DNA of 29,036 nt from DATKDU01 sp035512595 (GTDB lineage Bacteria > Planctomycetota > Planctomycetia > Pirellulales > Pirellulaceae): assembly GCA_035512595.1 (NCBI GenBank), contig DATKDU010000373.1, positions 1-29,036 of the forward strand, written 5' to 3'. Numbering within the stretch: position 1 is the first letter of the stretch; the number at the start of each line of letters is the position of its first letter. The notes under the pieces were generated by a model. The model was given only the letters and a program-made list of their open reading frames with translations. It was not told the DNA's origin and ran no database searches. The translations under genes were made by a program, and so were the position numbers. This document shows, in pieces, positions 8,987 to 15,904 of the stretch.

Positions 8987-9259
8987 TGGCGTTGGGATGC
9001 CGCGAGTGCCGGATCGTGCGGCAGATACGGCCCGGTCTGGCCGAGGAGCGGCGGACCTATACGCGGGCCTTCGCCCGCTACGTGCTGGAACTGTGCCGCT
9101 ACATGACGATCAAGGACGTGGCCGTTCACCTGGGAGTGAGCTGGGACATCGTCAAGGACATTCAGAAGCGGCACCTGGCCCGGCACTACGCCCGGCCCTC
9201 CTTGAAGAAGGTCCGCCAGATCGGCGGTGGAGACCGGCGTCCTGCCGCAACTGGAAGCG
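8971..9259 (+). pseudogene. ISL3-family transposase fragment
   Basis: The frame contains CRECRIVRQIRPGL, then RRTYTRAFARYVLELCRYMT and IKDVAVHLGVSWDIVKDIQK, followed by RPSLKKVRQIG. This is the region of ISL3-type transposases from the end of the zinc-binding part through the helix-turn-helix. The upstream zinc-binding half and the entire DDE catalytic domain are absent. The sequence breaks off where relatives have the first catalytic aspartate, and a dispersed palindrome starts at 9260. The left end overlaps the tail of the cysteine desulfurase remnant in another frame. It cannot encode an active transposase. Confidence 0.68.
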
Positions 9260-9313
9260 TAGGACAGGTTTTCAACCTGTCTTGTGAAAGGGACAGGTTG
9301 AAAACCTGTCCTA
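9260..9313. repeat. Dispersed palindromic element, copy 2
   Basis: Same two-arm structure as at 2371, with an 8-base spacer and one arm mismatch (CCTGTCT in the left arm). The last three bases, CTA at 9311-9313, read TAG on the minus strand and form the stop codon of the PAC2-family gene. The left side abuts the broken transposase fragment. Confidence 0.9.
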
Positions 9314-10243
9314 CGGCTCCTTCTTGAACAAATCCAAGAACCGGTCCTCGTAGTCCTTGAACACGTCCAACTGGTCGAGGACCTGCTTCAGCTCGTAGGC
9401 CTTCGCCTTGTTCTGCCGCGACTGCTCGAACAGCCGCTCGATCCGCTGTTCGTCGTCCGGGCTGATCCGCGGCTCTTCGGGCGGGGGCATAAAGCTCTCG
9501 TCTTCCTCGTCCTCTTCGCCGCGCTCGGACATCGTCTTCTCGATCGTGGTCAAAATCTCGGCCAGCTTCTCGCCCATCGCATCGGACTGCTGCGATAGCT
9601 CCGTCATGTCCAGCTCGATCCCCGCCATGTTCGTAAAGACGTTGAGCACCGCCTGCGCGGCGGCCGGAAAGGGGAGCTGGGCGAACAGGTGGGGCACTTC
9701 CCCCAGCAGGCACGCGCCGCTGAGCCCCCCTTCCGCCGCCACGCCGAGCAGAATGCCGTTGAGACCGCTGATCTGGCCATCCTCCTGGACTTCGAGCTTC
9801 TGCTGCTTCAGCTCGTCGAGCGTGGCCTTGTTAGTGGCGGCCCCAAACACCCGCGGATGGTTCTGCGGGTGCATCTGCGTCGCCATGGCGGCAAACGTGA
9901 AGACCCGCTCGACGCCGAGCTGCTGGGCAAACTCGATCAGCTTCTTGCAGAAGGCGTGCTTCCCCAGCGGCGGCTGCGCCTCCCCAAGGAAAATCACGAT
10001 GTCACGCTTTCCCGCCGGGTCGTTCCACAGGAAGAAGCGGCTCCGCGGCAATCGGCCGGTGCGGATCAGCCCCTTCTTGACCTCCACGTTCTCGACGTCG
10101 AACAGCTCCCGCGGCGAAAACTCCGCCAGCACGTGCATGCCGAGCTTGGTGAGCAAGTAGTAGCCCGCACTGATTGCCACGTGCCCCATGCCGGGCCACA
10201 CGGCGACGAGCCAGGGGTGATTCAGCTTGAGTTGTTCCGCCAT
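9311..10243 (-). CDS. PAC2-family protein
   Basis: The protein opens MAEQLKLNHPWLVAVWPGMG and continues with AGYYLLTKLGMHVLAEF, RDIVIFLGEAQPP, ERVFTFAAMATQMHP and NGILLGVAAEGGLSGACLLG. This is the pattern of the PAC2 (proteasome assembly chaperone 2) family found across archaea and bacteria. AGGAG lies about six bases before the ATG at 10243, which fixes the start. The frame stays open upstream through 10420, but that is mostly antisense to the neighbour. Length 310 aa. After the PAC2 fold, the last 90 residues form an acidic, probably coiled tail (an EEDEEDE run near residues 238-254, ending DVFKDYEDRFLDLFKKEP). Bacterial PAC2 proteins have no agreed function; a link with proteasome-like systems is known only for archaea and eukaryotes. 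The stop codon comes from a dispersed palindrome. Confidence 0.8.
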   Translation of the reverse strand: MAEQLKLNHPWLVAVWPGMGHVAISAGYYLLTKLGMHVLAEFSPRELFDVENVEVKKGLIRTGRLPRSRFFLWNDPAGKRDIVIFLGEAQPPLGKHAFCKKLIEFAQQLGVERVFTFAAMATQMHPQNHPRVFGAATNKATLDELKQQKLEVQEDGQISGLNGILLGVAAEGGLSGACLLGEVPHLFAQLPFPAAAQAVLNVFTNMAGIELDMTELSQQSDAMGEKLAEILTTIEKTMSERGEEDEEDESFMPPPEEPRISPDDEQRIERLFEQSRQNKAKAYELKQVLDQLDVFKDYEDRFLDLFKKEP

Positions 10244-10420
10244 CCGGGTCTCCTGGCAAATTGAACGAAAGCCGGTCTTTTCCTGCCTGACTGCAACTGT
10301 TGCGCCGCTCGCGAATTCGACCACGGACGGCAACTCGATTTCAACCCCCTGCTCAACCTGCGAGCGCTCCGGGCCGATATAGACGATACGTTTTACCACG
10401 CCCCGCAGCCGAGAATCGAC

Positions 10421-11086
10421 ATGGAAACCTCGCTCCACCGGCAGCTCAAAGCCCTGTATGCCGGCGAGGCGGCCCAGGTCGAGCAGCGGCTGGGGGATTA
10501 TCGCATCGATGCCGTGCGGCCGGGGGAGCTGGTCGAGATCCAGCACGGCTCGCTCTCTGCCATCCGCGACAAAATCAGAGCGCTGCTGGCGGAGCACAAG
10601 GTGCTGGTGGTCAAGCCGCTGATTGCCAAGAAGACTCTCATCAAGCTCGATCGCGAAGGAGGCCGCGAGATCTCCCGCCGCAGCAGCCCCAAGACGGCCG
10701 GCATTCTCGACGTCTTTCACGAGCTGGTCTACTTCACGCGGGTCTTTCCCCATCCGCGGCTGGCGGTGGAAGTGCCGCTGGTCGAAGTCGAAGAGCGGCG
10801 CTATCCGGGGCATGGCAAGCGGCGCAGGTGGCGGAAAGACGATTTTCAAGTCGAAGACCAGCAGTTGATCGAAGTCCGCGGCACCCATCGGCTGGCGACG
10901 TGCAGCGACCTGGTGGCCCTCTTGCCGCGGAAGCTGCCCGCCGAGTTCCACACCGGCCACCTGGCCGACGGCCTGGGCATTGACCGCTGGGTGGCGCAGC
11001 GGATCGCCTACTGCCTGCGGCAGATGGGGGCGGCCCAGCCGTGCGGCAAGCAGGGCAACGCGGTGCTGTATCGGCTGGCGGGGTGA
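10421..11086 (+). CDS. Unknown 221-aa protein, possible PD-(D/E)XK-like nuclease plus winged helix
   Basis: I do not recognise a named family. The N-terminal third reads E21 ... Y-R-I-D30 ... E36-L-V-E39-I-Q41, then a helix and the strand VLVVKPL with a lysine (K65). The order D, about eight residues, E-x-Q, strand with K is what a PD-(D/E)XK nuclease core with Gln in place of the final Lys would show. The middle is basic (RRYPGHGKRRRWRKDDFQ). The C-terminal 45 residues (LGIDRWVAQRIAYCLRQMGA, then GNAVLYRLAG) look like a winged helix. Length 221 aa. It is divergent from the PAC2 gene across 177 bases containing no other obvious gene. The nuclease idea is inference from motif spacing only; a DNA-binding structural protein is equally possible. 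Confidence 0.7.
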   Translation: METSLHRQLKALYAGEAAQVEQRLGDYRIDAVRPGELVEIQHGSLSAIRDKIRALLAEHKVLVVKPLIAKKTLIKLDREGGREISRRSSPKTAGILDVFHELVYFTRVFPHPRLAVEVPLVEVEERRYPGHGKRRRWRKDDFQVEDQQLIEVRGTHRLATCSDLVALLPRKLPAEFHTGHLADGLGIDRWVAQRIAYCLRQMGAAQPCGKQGNAVLYRLAG

Positions 11087-11141
11087 GCCGCAGGTGCTTC
11101 ACCCGCGCCCAGTAGTGAGTACCCAGTACGGAGTGCAGCGC

Positions 11142-11174
11142 AAAGAAAAAGGAGCCGTCGTGGGACGGCTCCTT
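11142..11174 (-). terminator. Intrinsic terminator of the NRDE gene
   Basis: A perfect 11-bp stem (AAGGAGCCGTC / GACGGCTCCTT) with a four-base loop is followed, on the minus strand, by TTTTTCTTTG. It lies about 60 bases past the stop of the NRDE-family gene. Read on the plus strand there is no U tract, so it mainly serves the minus-strand gene, though the stem may also slow transcription from the gene ending at 11086. Confidence 0.8.
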
Positions 11175-11235
11175 GGTTGTTCGCTTGGTCCTGCGATTGG
11201 ACCTGGAGGATGTTAGCCTCCGGCTAACGGCATTC

Positions 11236-12009
11236 TTACGCCTTGGTCTTCGTCCGCGATTCGCGCAGGCCACGGCTGAGGATGTCGCGCAGGAGGGGCG
11301 AGTAGTCTTCGTACTTTGCTACGTCGGGGGAGCCGTTGGCGTACTGGAAGATCGCGTCCCGCGGCTTCTTCCCCAGCGCGATCAGCGTCGAGCTGACCGT
11401 GCCGCGCTCTTTCCCCTTGAGCACCATGCCGGGGCGCCCCTCGGCAGCCGGCGGGCGAGCGAACCGTTGGCTCGCCACCGCCAGGAATTTCACCGCCGAG
11501 TCGAGCGTCTGCAGCGTGAGCAGCCGGCGGGCTAGCTTCTGCCGCTCGTCGCGGAGGTCGTTCAGATCCATGTTGCTGACGATGTTGAGCCCGTCGTCGA
11601 GCTCGACCACGTGCGGATCGTCCCCGCCGTGAACGCACCAGCCAGACTCCGCGTCGGCAATCACGAAGTTGACCCCTTCGTACTTGTTGGCCGACAGTTC
11701 CTCAAGCGCCATATCCACTCCGTGGCGGGCGGAGTTGGCGCGGAGCAAGTCGCGGCACAACAGTCCGCGCGAACGGGGCGACGCGGGAATGGCCAGCTTG
11801 AACCGATTCGACGCGCCGACGAACAGGCCGTTTTGATTGACACCCAGCCACGTCCCCCCCGCCTTGGCATCAATGCCGGACAGGACGCGCGGCTTGCCCG
11901 GCTGGATCGACGGGACGAGTGCCGCACGGTCATACGCTTCTTCCCGGTTGGCCGCGACCAGGATCGGGGCCTCGGGGACAGACTTGTACTGGATTGCCAG
12001 AAGGCACAT
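11236..12009 (-). CDS. NRDE (TANGO2-like) family protein
   Basis: The N-terminus MCLLAIQY, with Cys directly after Met, is the signature of the NRDE/TANGO2 family. The family is related to Ntn-hydrolases, in which Cys2 could become an N-terminal nucleophile. The family's eponymous motif appears as AANREEAYDR, followed by GGTWLGVNQNGLFVGASNRF, NFVIADAESGWCVHGG, IVSNMDLND and a C-terminal GTVSSTLIAL. Length 257 aa is normal. Human TANGO2 has been linked to haem or lipid handling, but the bacterial role is unknown. The gene stands alone with its own intrinsic terminator. A perfect 8-bp hairpin sits in its 5' leader at 12039-12065. No strong Shine-Dalgarno sequence precedes the ATG. Confidence 0.9.
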   Translation of the reverse strand: MCLLAIQYKSVPEAPILVAANREEAYDRAALVPSIQPGKPRVLSGIDAKAGGTWLGVNQNGLFVGASNRFKLAIPASPRSRGLLCRDLLRANSARHGVDMALEELSANKYEGVNFVIADAESGWCVHGGDDPHVVELDDGLNIVSNMDLNDLRDERQKLARRLLTLQTLDSAVKFLAVASQRFARPPAAEGRPGMVLKGKERGTVSSTLIALGKKPRDAIFQYANGSPDVAKYEDYSPLLRDILSRGLRESRTKTKA

Positions 12010-12434
12010 AAGTCGTTACTCTGCTTTCTCTTGTGGACGGAAGCGGTATCGCAGTCGCCGCTTCCAAAAAGAGTCCCAACGCACACCACCAATGTAGCGA
12101 GTGCCACTTCCGAGGGACACCCTCTTTTGGGGGGGTCGTGAGAAAAACTTGCAGTTACCGCGGCAGGCGATTTTCACCCCTCGGCGGAGGCACTTTCCGC
12201 GCTTCCAGCGGCGGCTTCCGCGAGGCACCTAAACGCAAGGAATTCAACAGGTTCCGCCAAGGGCTAGCACCCCCGGCCGCGGCGGCAAAACGCCTTGAAG
12301 CCCTGCCGCTCAAACCGGCCGGTAAGCGCGAAACAATTTTGCTCAGAACGGCCAAATCGAGCGCGACAATCCCGCTGCATTGCACTCGCTGGCTTACCGA
12401 CGATCCCGACCACTACGTCCCCACAGAGTGACCC
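12010..12434. other. Intergenic region with a 5'-leader hairpin
   Basis: This 425-base stretch separates the divergent NRDE and oxidoreductase genes and should hold both promoters. I see no convincing gene. The open frame at 12033-12431 has no family pattern and a composition like that of a chance frame. A perfect stem GGAAGCGG / CCGCTTCC with an 11-base loop lies at 12039-12065, about 30 bases upstream of the NRDE start on the minus strand. It has no U tract placed for termination, so it could be a leader structure or chance. Confidence 0.5.
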
Positions 12435-13556
12435 ATGCCCGACCCCGTTGGAAACCGCCCGGTCAACATTGCGATCATCGGCGCTGGCGCCGTCAGCGAC
12501 TATCACCATGTGCCGGCGATTCGCCTCGACTCTCGCGCGAAGCTCTCCGGCGTGTGCGACGCCAGCGCGGAGCTGGTCGCGAAACGCCGCCGCGAGTGGA
12601 GCTGCGAAAATGTCACCACCGACTACGAAGCGATCTGCGCCGATCCGGGCGTCGATGCGGTGATCATCGCCACCCCGAACTTCACGCACCTGCCGATGAC
12701 GCTCGCCGCCGCCAGCCACGGCAAACATGTGATGTGCGAAAAGCCACTGGGGCTCAGTGCCGACGAGGTGCGGCAAATGTACCACGCCTGCCGGGACGCG
12801 GGGGTCGTTCACATGACGGCATTCACTTATCGCTTCGCGCCGTCGATGCGCTACCTGCGGCATTTGCTGAAAAGCGGAGCGATTGGCGAGCCGCGGCATT
12901 TCCGCAGCCAGCGGTTTCTCGATTGGCCGGAGACGAGCTGGGGCTGGCGGCAATACCAGGATAAGGCTGGTGCGGGGGACCTGTTTGACATGACGATTCA
13001 CCGGATCGATTTCGCGATGGACCTTCTCGGTCCGATCAAGGAGTTGTGCGGCAGCGTGGCCCGTTTTGCGCCGCGGACGAAGACGCCCGATGGAAAGGAT
13101 TGCCCGCCGAGCAACGTCGATGACTGGTCGAGCCTGATTGCCGAGTTTGAGTGCGGGGCGACCGGCGTCTGGGAAGGGACGACGCTGGCCAAGGGTTACC
13201 ACTTCGATGGCTTCGGCCACGAGTGGGCCGAGGTCAACGGCAGCGAAGGCTCGGCCGTCTATCGCCTGCACATGCCCAACCAGATCATGCTCGGCAAGAC
13301 CGGGCAGGATCTCGCGCCCGTCGATGTGCCGGCGGAGTTTCTCAAACCCGAAGGGAGCCCGCGCGTGCTGGGGGAAGGGAAGCCGGCAACCGTATTTCGT
13401 TACGACCTGGTGTGGGAATTCGTGTCGGCCATTCGCGAGGGGCGCGAGGCGGTGCCGAGCTTTTACGACGGCCTGGCGGCGCAGATCGTGGCGGACTCGG
13501 TGCTTCGGTCGGACGCCGAGCGGCGGTGGGTGGCGATTGGCCCCGAGCCGCGCTGA
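12435..13556 (+). CDS. Gfo/Idh/MocA-family oxidoreductase
   Basis: Residues 9-20 give the Rossmann fingerprint VNIAIIGAGAVS for NAD(P) binding. They are followed by VDAVIIATPNFTHLPMTLAA and the family hallmark EKP in GKHVMCEKPLGLSADE. The C-terminal substrate domain includes TFTYRFAPSMRYLRHLL-like text (exactly TAFTYRFAPSMRYLRHLL) and DMTIHRIDFAMDLLGP, where the histidine occupies the usual catalytic position. Length 373 aa is typical. Members oxidise or epimerise sugars and sugar alcohols; planctomycetes carry many copies and the substrate cannot be read from sequence. No signal peptide is present, so it is predicted to be cytoplasmic. Only 40 bases separate its stop from the next gene, and that gap contains a promoter-like pair of hexamers. 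Confidence 0.9.
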   Translation: MPDPVGNRPVNIAIIGAGAVSDYHHVPAIRLDSRAKLSGVCDASAELVAKRRREWSCENVTTDYEAICADPGVDAVIIATPNFTHLPMTLAAASHGKHVMCEKPLGLSADEVRQMYHACRDAGVVHMTAFTYRFAPSMRYLRHLLKSGAIGEPRHFRSQRFLDWPETSWGWRQYQDKAGAGDLFDMTIHRIDFAMDLLGPIKELCGSVARFAPRTKTPDGKDCPPSNVDDWSSLIAEFECGATGVWEGTTLAKGYHFDGFGHEWAEVNGSEGSAVYRLHMPNQIMLGKTGQDLAPVDVPAEFLKPEGSPRVLGEGKPATVFRYDLVWEFVSAIREGREAVPSFYDGLAAQIVADSVLRSDAERRWVAIGPEPR

Positions 13557-13557
13557 C

Positions 13558-13586
13558 TTGACCATCAGTCAATTTTCGAGTACACT
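13558..13586 (+). promoter_or_regulatory. Sigma70-like promoter abutting the start of the 118-aa gene
   Basis: TTGACC (13558-13563), 17 bases, then TACACT (13581-13586). Transcription would start near 13592-13594, within a few bases of the ATG at 13597, so the message would be almost leaderless and would lose most of the GGAGGG at 13588-13593. A weak TTGAC/GTCAA hairpin with a TTTT tail overlaps the same bases and might instead serve as a poor terminator for the oxidoreductase gene. Confidence 0.4.
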
Positions 13587-13596
13587 TGGAGGGCAC

Positions 13597-13953
13597 ATGG
13601 CAACGACGCTGGAGTGCTCGTTTCTTATTCCAGTGCGCCGAGATGCCGATCTGTCGGACGGGCAGGCGCATCCAGAGGAGGCGTGGGATTGGCTGTACAA
13701 CGAGTTGTTCAACCGATTCAGCGGCGCAACCATTGCCCCGGGGGTCTATCAGGGCTTTTATCGAGATCCGGATACAAAAGCGCAAGTTCACGACGAATCG
13801 ATGCGAATTACCGTCGCCGTTGGCGAGGCTGACGTTGAACAGTTGCGGCATCTATTGGCGGCGGCGTGCGTGTTGTTCGGTCAAAAGTGCATCTATCTGA
13901 GCATTGCCGGTAGCGTGGAGTTCATTGAGGCGAGCCATGGTAAACCGAATTGA
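13597..13953 (+). CDS. Unknown 118-aa protein, first gene of an overlapping pair
   Basis: I do not recognise a firm family. A good GGAGGG lies three bases before the ATG at 13597. The protein is mixed alpha/beta with no signal peptide or membrane segment. Readable blocks are LECSFLIPVRRDADLSDG, AWDWLYNELFNRFSGATIAP, GVYQGFYRDPDTKAQVHDES, MRITVAVGEADVEQLRHLL and LFGQKCIYLSIAGSVEFIE. The order (F-x-G-x-T, a glycine-rich strand, late F-x-Q) faintly recalls DUF3574-like small domains, but this is a weak impression. It overlaps the downstream HTH gene by 17 bases in a different frame, so the two are probably translationally coupled. Such pairing of a small unknown protein with an HTH protein is the usual shape of toxin-antitoxin or regulator/effector modules. 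Confidence 0.7.
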   Translation: MATTLECSFLIPVRRDADLSDGQAHPEEAWDWLYNELFNRFSGATIAPGVYQGFYRDPDTKAQVHDESMRITVAVGEADVEQLRHLLAAACVLFGQKCIYLSIAGSVEFIEASHGKPN

Positions 13954-14419
13954 GAAGTATACCGACCTGCGCGGGGCGACTTTCGCTTTGTCCGGATTGA
14001 GCAAGCAGGAACGCGCGCAGGTAAAGAAGCTTCAGGAATATGCTGCCTCGAATCCCGAGTGGCACGACTATCTCAACTTTTGGATGGCGGAAATGAACCG
14101 CTTTTGCACGCAAAGCGGACTCGGTCGACGAGAGATAATCGACTCTGTCGTCTACCGCATCGGCCAGGACTTGGGGAGCCGTCTGGGCATCCGGCAGGGG
14201 AAGGTCCGCCGGTCCGATTACCGCGACGAGCTGGAGCAGTTGATTCTCACGCGGTTCCGCACGCGGCGGGAATTCTGCGAAGCCAGCGGGCTCTCGGAAG
14301 ACATGCTCAGCCACGTGCTGGCCCGGCGGAAGCATCTGGCCATCGATACGCTGGCCGATGCGCTCGCCAAGGTGGGGTACACGATCCACATCGTCCCCAT
14401 GAGTGAGCCGACGGTTTAG
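13937..14419 (+). CDS. HTH-domain protein, second gene of an overlapping pair
   Basis: The ATG at 13937 (MVNRIEKYTDLRGATFALS) lies inside the end of the upstream gene and has GAGG about seven bases before it. The N-terminal 100 residues are helical and charged (LSKQERAQVKKLQEYA, LNFWMAEMNRFCTQSGLGRR). The C-terminal part (FCEASGLSEDMLSHVLARRK, then IDTLADALAKVGYTIHIVPM) reads as a Cro/XRE-type helix-turn-helix with the usual continuation seen in antitoxin-like regulators. Length 160 aa. A role as the DNA-binding partner or autoregulator of the 118-aa protein is inferred from overlap and domain type. Its stop codon overlaps the stop of the convergent DUF642-type gene by two bases. Confidence 0.75.
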   Translation: MVNRIEKYTDLRGATFALSGLSKQERAQVKKLQEYAASNPEWHDYLNFWMAEMNRFCTQSGLGRREIIDSVVYRIGQDLGSRLGIRQGKVRRSDYRDELEQLILTRFRTRREFCEASGLSEDMLSHVLARRKHLAIDTLADALAKVGYTIHIVPMSEPTV

Positions 14420-15267
14420 TGCCGGCGGCTCTCTGCCGCGCGCGGAATCGGCAGCCAGACGCTTTGCCCCTCCTGCATCGTCAGCCGCCACGACTGGCCG
14501 GTGGCCGTGTCGAGCAGGATCGGTCCCTGGCCCGTTTCGGTCACGCCGCAACGCCCCGGTTTGTGCTGCTCGTCGGCAATGACCACATGATCGAGGGCCA
14601 CGCCGGTCGATTGTGCGGTCGGCATCACGTTGAAGAACGTCAAGGTGGTTTCCTTCCGCGCTGCCTTGAACTGGATCGCCTTCGTCGTCCAGCCGAGGCT
14701 ATTTGCATCGTGGCCGGTACTGTCGATCGAAAAGTCGTGCCGCTCGTCGTCGATGAGCACCCGCAAGTGGACCGTATTGGGCCCCAGTTCCGGATTGGCG
14801 GCGAATTCGAACCGCAATCCGTACGTCTTGCCCGGTTCGGTCTTGAGGGTTTGCCGAATGCCGCCGTCCAGGTCGAGGCAATGCTTGCCGTGCGCTGCCT
14901 GCCAGCGGGTCGGCCCGATCCAGTCAATCGTCCACCCAGCGGCCCGGTCCCCGATTTCGAGCTTCCCCAATTCATTTTCTGGCGGCGGCAACGGCCTGGG
15001 ATCGATGATTTCCCATCCGGCCAGATCGGTGTTGCCCGGCGCAAGGGTCTCGATGTGGACCGGAGGCTCGCCGCCGCCGCGGCATTCGAAGCTGCCGTTG
15101 ATTACCAGATTGCCGTCGTCGCAAAGGGGCGTATCGGCGGCGACCACGCCTATTGCGGGCAAATGGGCTGACGGGTGGACTCCAGACTCGGCCAGTGCCA
15201 GTGGTGCAAATCGCACCGGTGCCAGGACGGTCAGGGCCAGAATAAAAAGCGTTCGCTGGCCGATCAT
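14416..15267 (-). CDS. Secreted DUF642 / choice-of-anchor C type protein
   Basis: The start at 15267 gives a signal peptide (MIGQRTLFILALTVLAPVRF, cleavage near ALAES); an ATG 54 bases upstream only adds a polar prefix. The mature part has the DUF642 pattern: NLVINGSFECRGGGEPP, GWTIDWIGPTRWQAAHGKHC, LDLDGGIRQTLKTEPGKTYG, LRFEFAANPELGP and a terminal TGVALDHVVIADE. These domains form galactose-binding-like jelly rolls in cell-surface proteins. A Cys near the N-terminus (CDDGN) and two further cysteines could form disulfides. Length 283 aa. The C-terminal 45 residues (LLDTATGQSWRLTMQEGQSV onward) are an extra segment of unknown role. Function beyond surface or extracellular binding is not known. 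Confidence 0.75.
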   Translation of the reverse strand: MIGQRTLFILALTVLAPVRFAPLALAESGVHPSAHLPAIGVVAADTPLCDDGNLVINGSFECRGGGEPPVHIETLAPGNTDLAGWEIIDPRPLPPPENELGKLEIGDRAAGWTIDWIGPTRWQAAHGKHCLDLDGGIRQTLKTEPGKTYGLRFEFAANPELGPNTVHLRVLIDDERHDFSIDSTGHDANSLGWTTKAIQFKAARKETTLTFFNVMPTAQSTGVALDHVVIADEQHKPGRCGVTETGQGPILLDTATGQSWRLTMQEGQSVWLPIPRAAESRRH

Positions 15268-15475
15268 CGACAACGTGGCGTTTTCCCCGTAAAAATGGTG
15301 GCCGTTGGCCCGGTGCCGCATCCAGAATAAGACGAGGCTTGCACCAGGAACGATTTCCCGCGGATTTGAAGTGGCGGCACAGATCGGACCGTAGTGCTCC
15401 CATCGCGGGCGGAGGTCGCGACGTTCCGGCTATACTCCGGTAGACACCTTTGAGGAAGAATCCCCTTACCCTCAT

Positions 15476-15904
15476 ATGCCGAGTTCCAAGTCTGCCAACA
15501 AGGCCCGCCGCGGATATCAGTTGTTCGTGAGTCATGCCACGACGGACAAGTGGTTGGCCACGGTCCTGTGCGAGAAAATTGAAGCGGCTGGCGCCAGGGC
15601 GTTTCGCGACGACCGCGACATTCATGGGGGCGACGACATTCCAGAAACGATTCGTAGCGAGCTGGCGCGATCGCGGGAACTGCTCATCCTGCTGACCCCG
15701 GATTCGATCCATCGCCCGTGGGTGCTCATCGAGTTAGGAGCCTATTGGGGGCGGCGTGGCGGGCAGCGAATCGTGGCAGTGCTTTGTCACGTCGCATTTG
15801 ATACGATTCCCGATATGATCAAATCGAAAAAGGCGATTCCTCTCAACAAGTTGGACGATTATTTTGAAGAACTCGGGAAACGAGTCCGCAAGGTGCGATC
15901 ATGA
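15476..15904 (+). CDS. TIR-domain protein A (first of a tandem pair)
   Basis: Nearly the whole 142-aa protein is one TIR domain: strand A YQLFVSHATTDK (residues 14-25), FRDDRDIHGGDDI as the BB-loop region (43-55), LLILLTPDSI (69-78) and RPWVLIELGAYWG (80-91). Glu86 sits where TIR NADases keep their catalytic glutamate. No fused sensor domain, membrane segment or signal peptide is present. GAGGAAG lies about 17 bases before the ATG, which is long. A TATACT hexamer at 15431 could be a -10 but has no good -35. Its stop overlaps the next gene's start as ATGA. Bacterial TIR proteins often cleave NAD+ or make NAD-derived signals in anti-phage defence; whether this one does is inference. Confidence 0.85.
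   Translation: MPSSKSANKARRGYQLFVSHATTDKWLATVLCEKIEAAGARAFRDDRDIHGGDDIPETIRSELARSRELLILLTPDSIHRPWVLIELGAYWGRRGGQRIVAVLCHVAFDTIPDMIKSKKAIPLNKLDDYFEELGKRVRKVRS

Noticed and set aside
10244..10960. A much longer N-terminus for the PAC2-family protein
   Set aside because: The frame is open but mostly antisense to the divergent gene, and AGGAG directly precedes the ATG at 10243. A start a short way upstream of 10243 cannot be fully excluded.
12033..12431. A 132-codon open frame in the intergenic region
   Set aside because: No recognisable pattern, no ribosome binding site, and a Ser/Arg/Pro-rich composition like that of non-coding DNA.
15408..15436. A full sigma70 promoter for the TIR pair
   Set aside because: TATACT at 15431 is a fair -10, but the bases 17 upstream (GGCGGA) do not resemble a -35.
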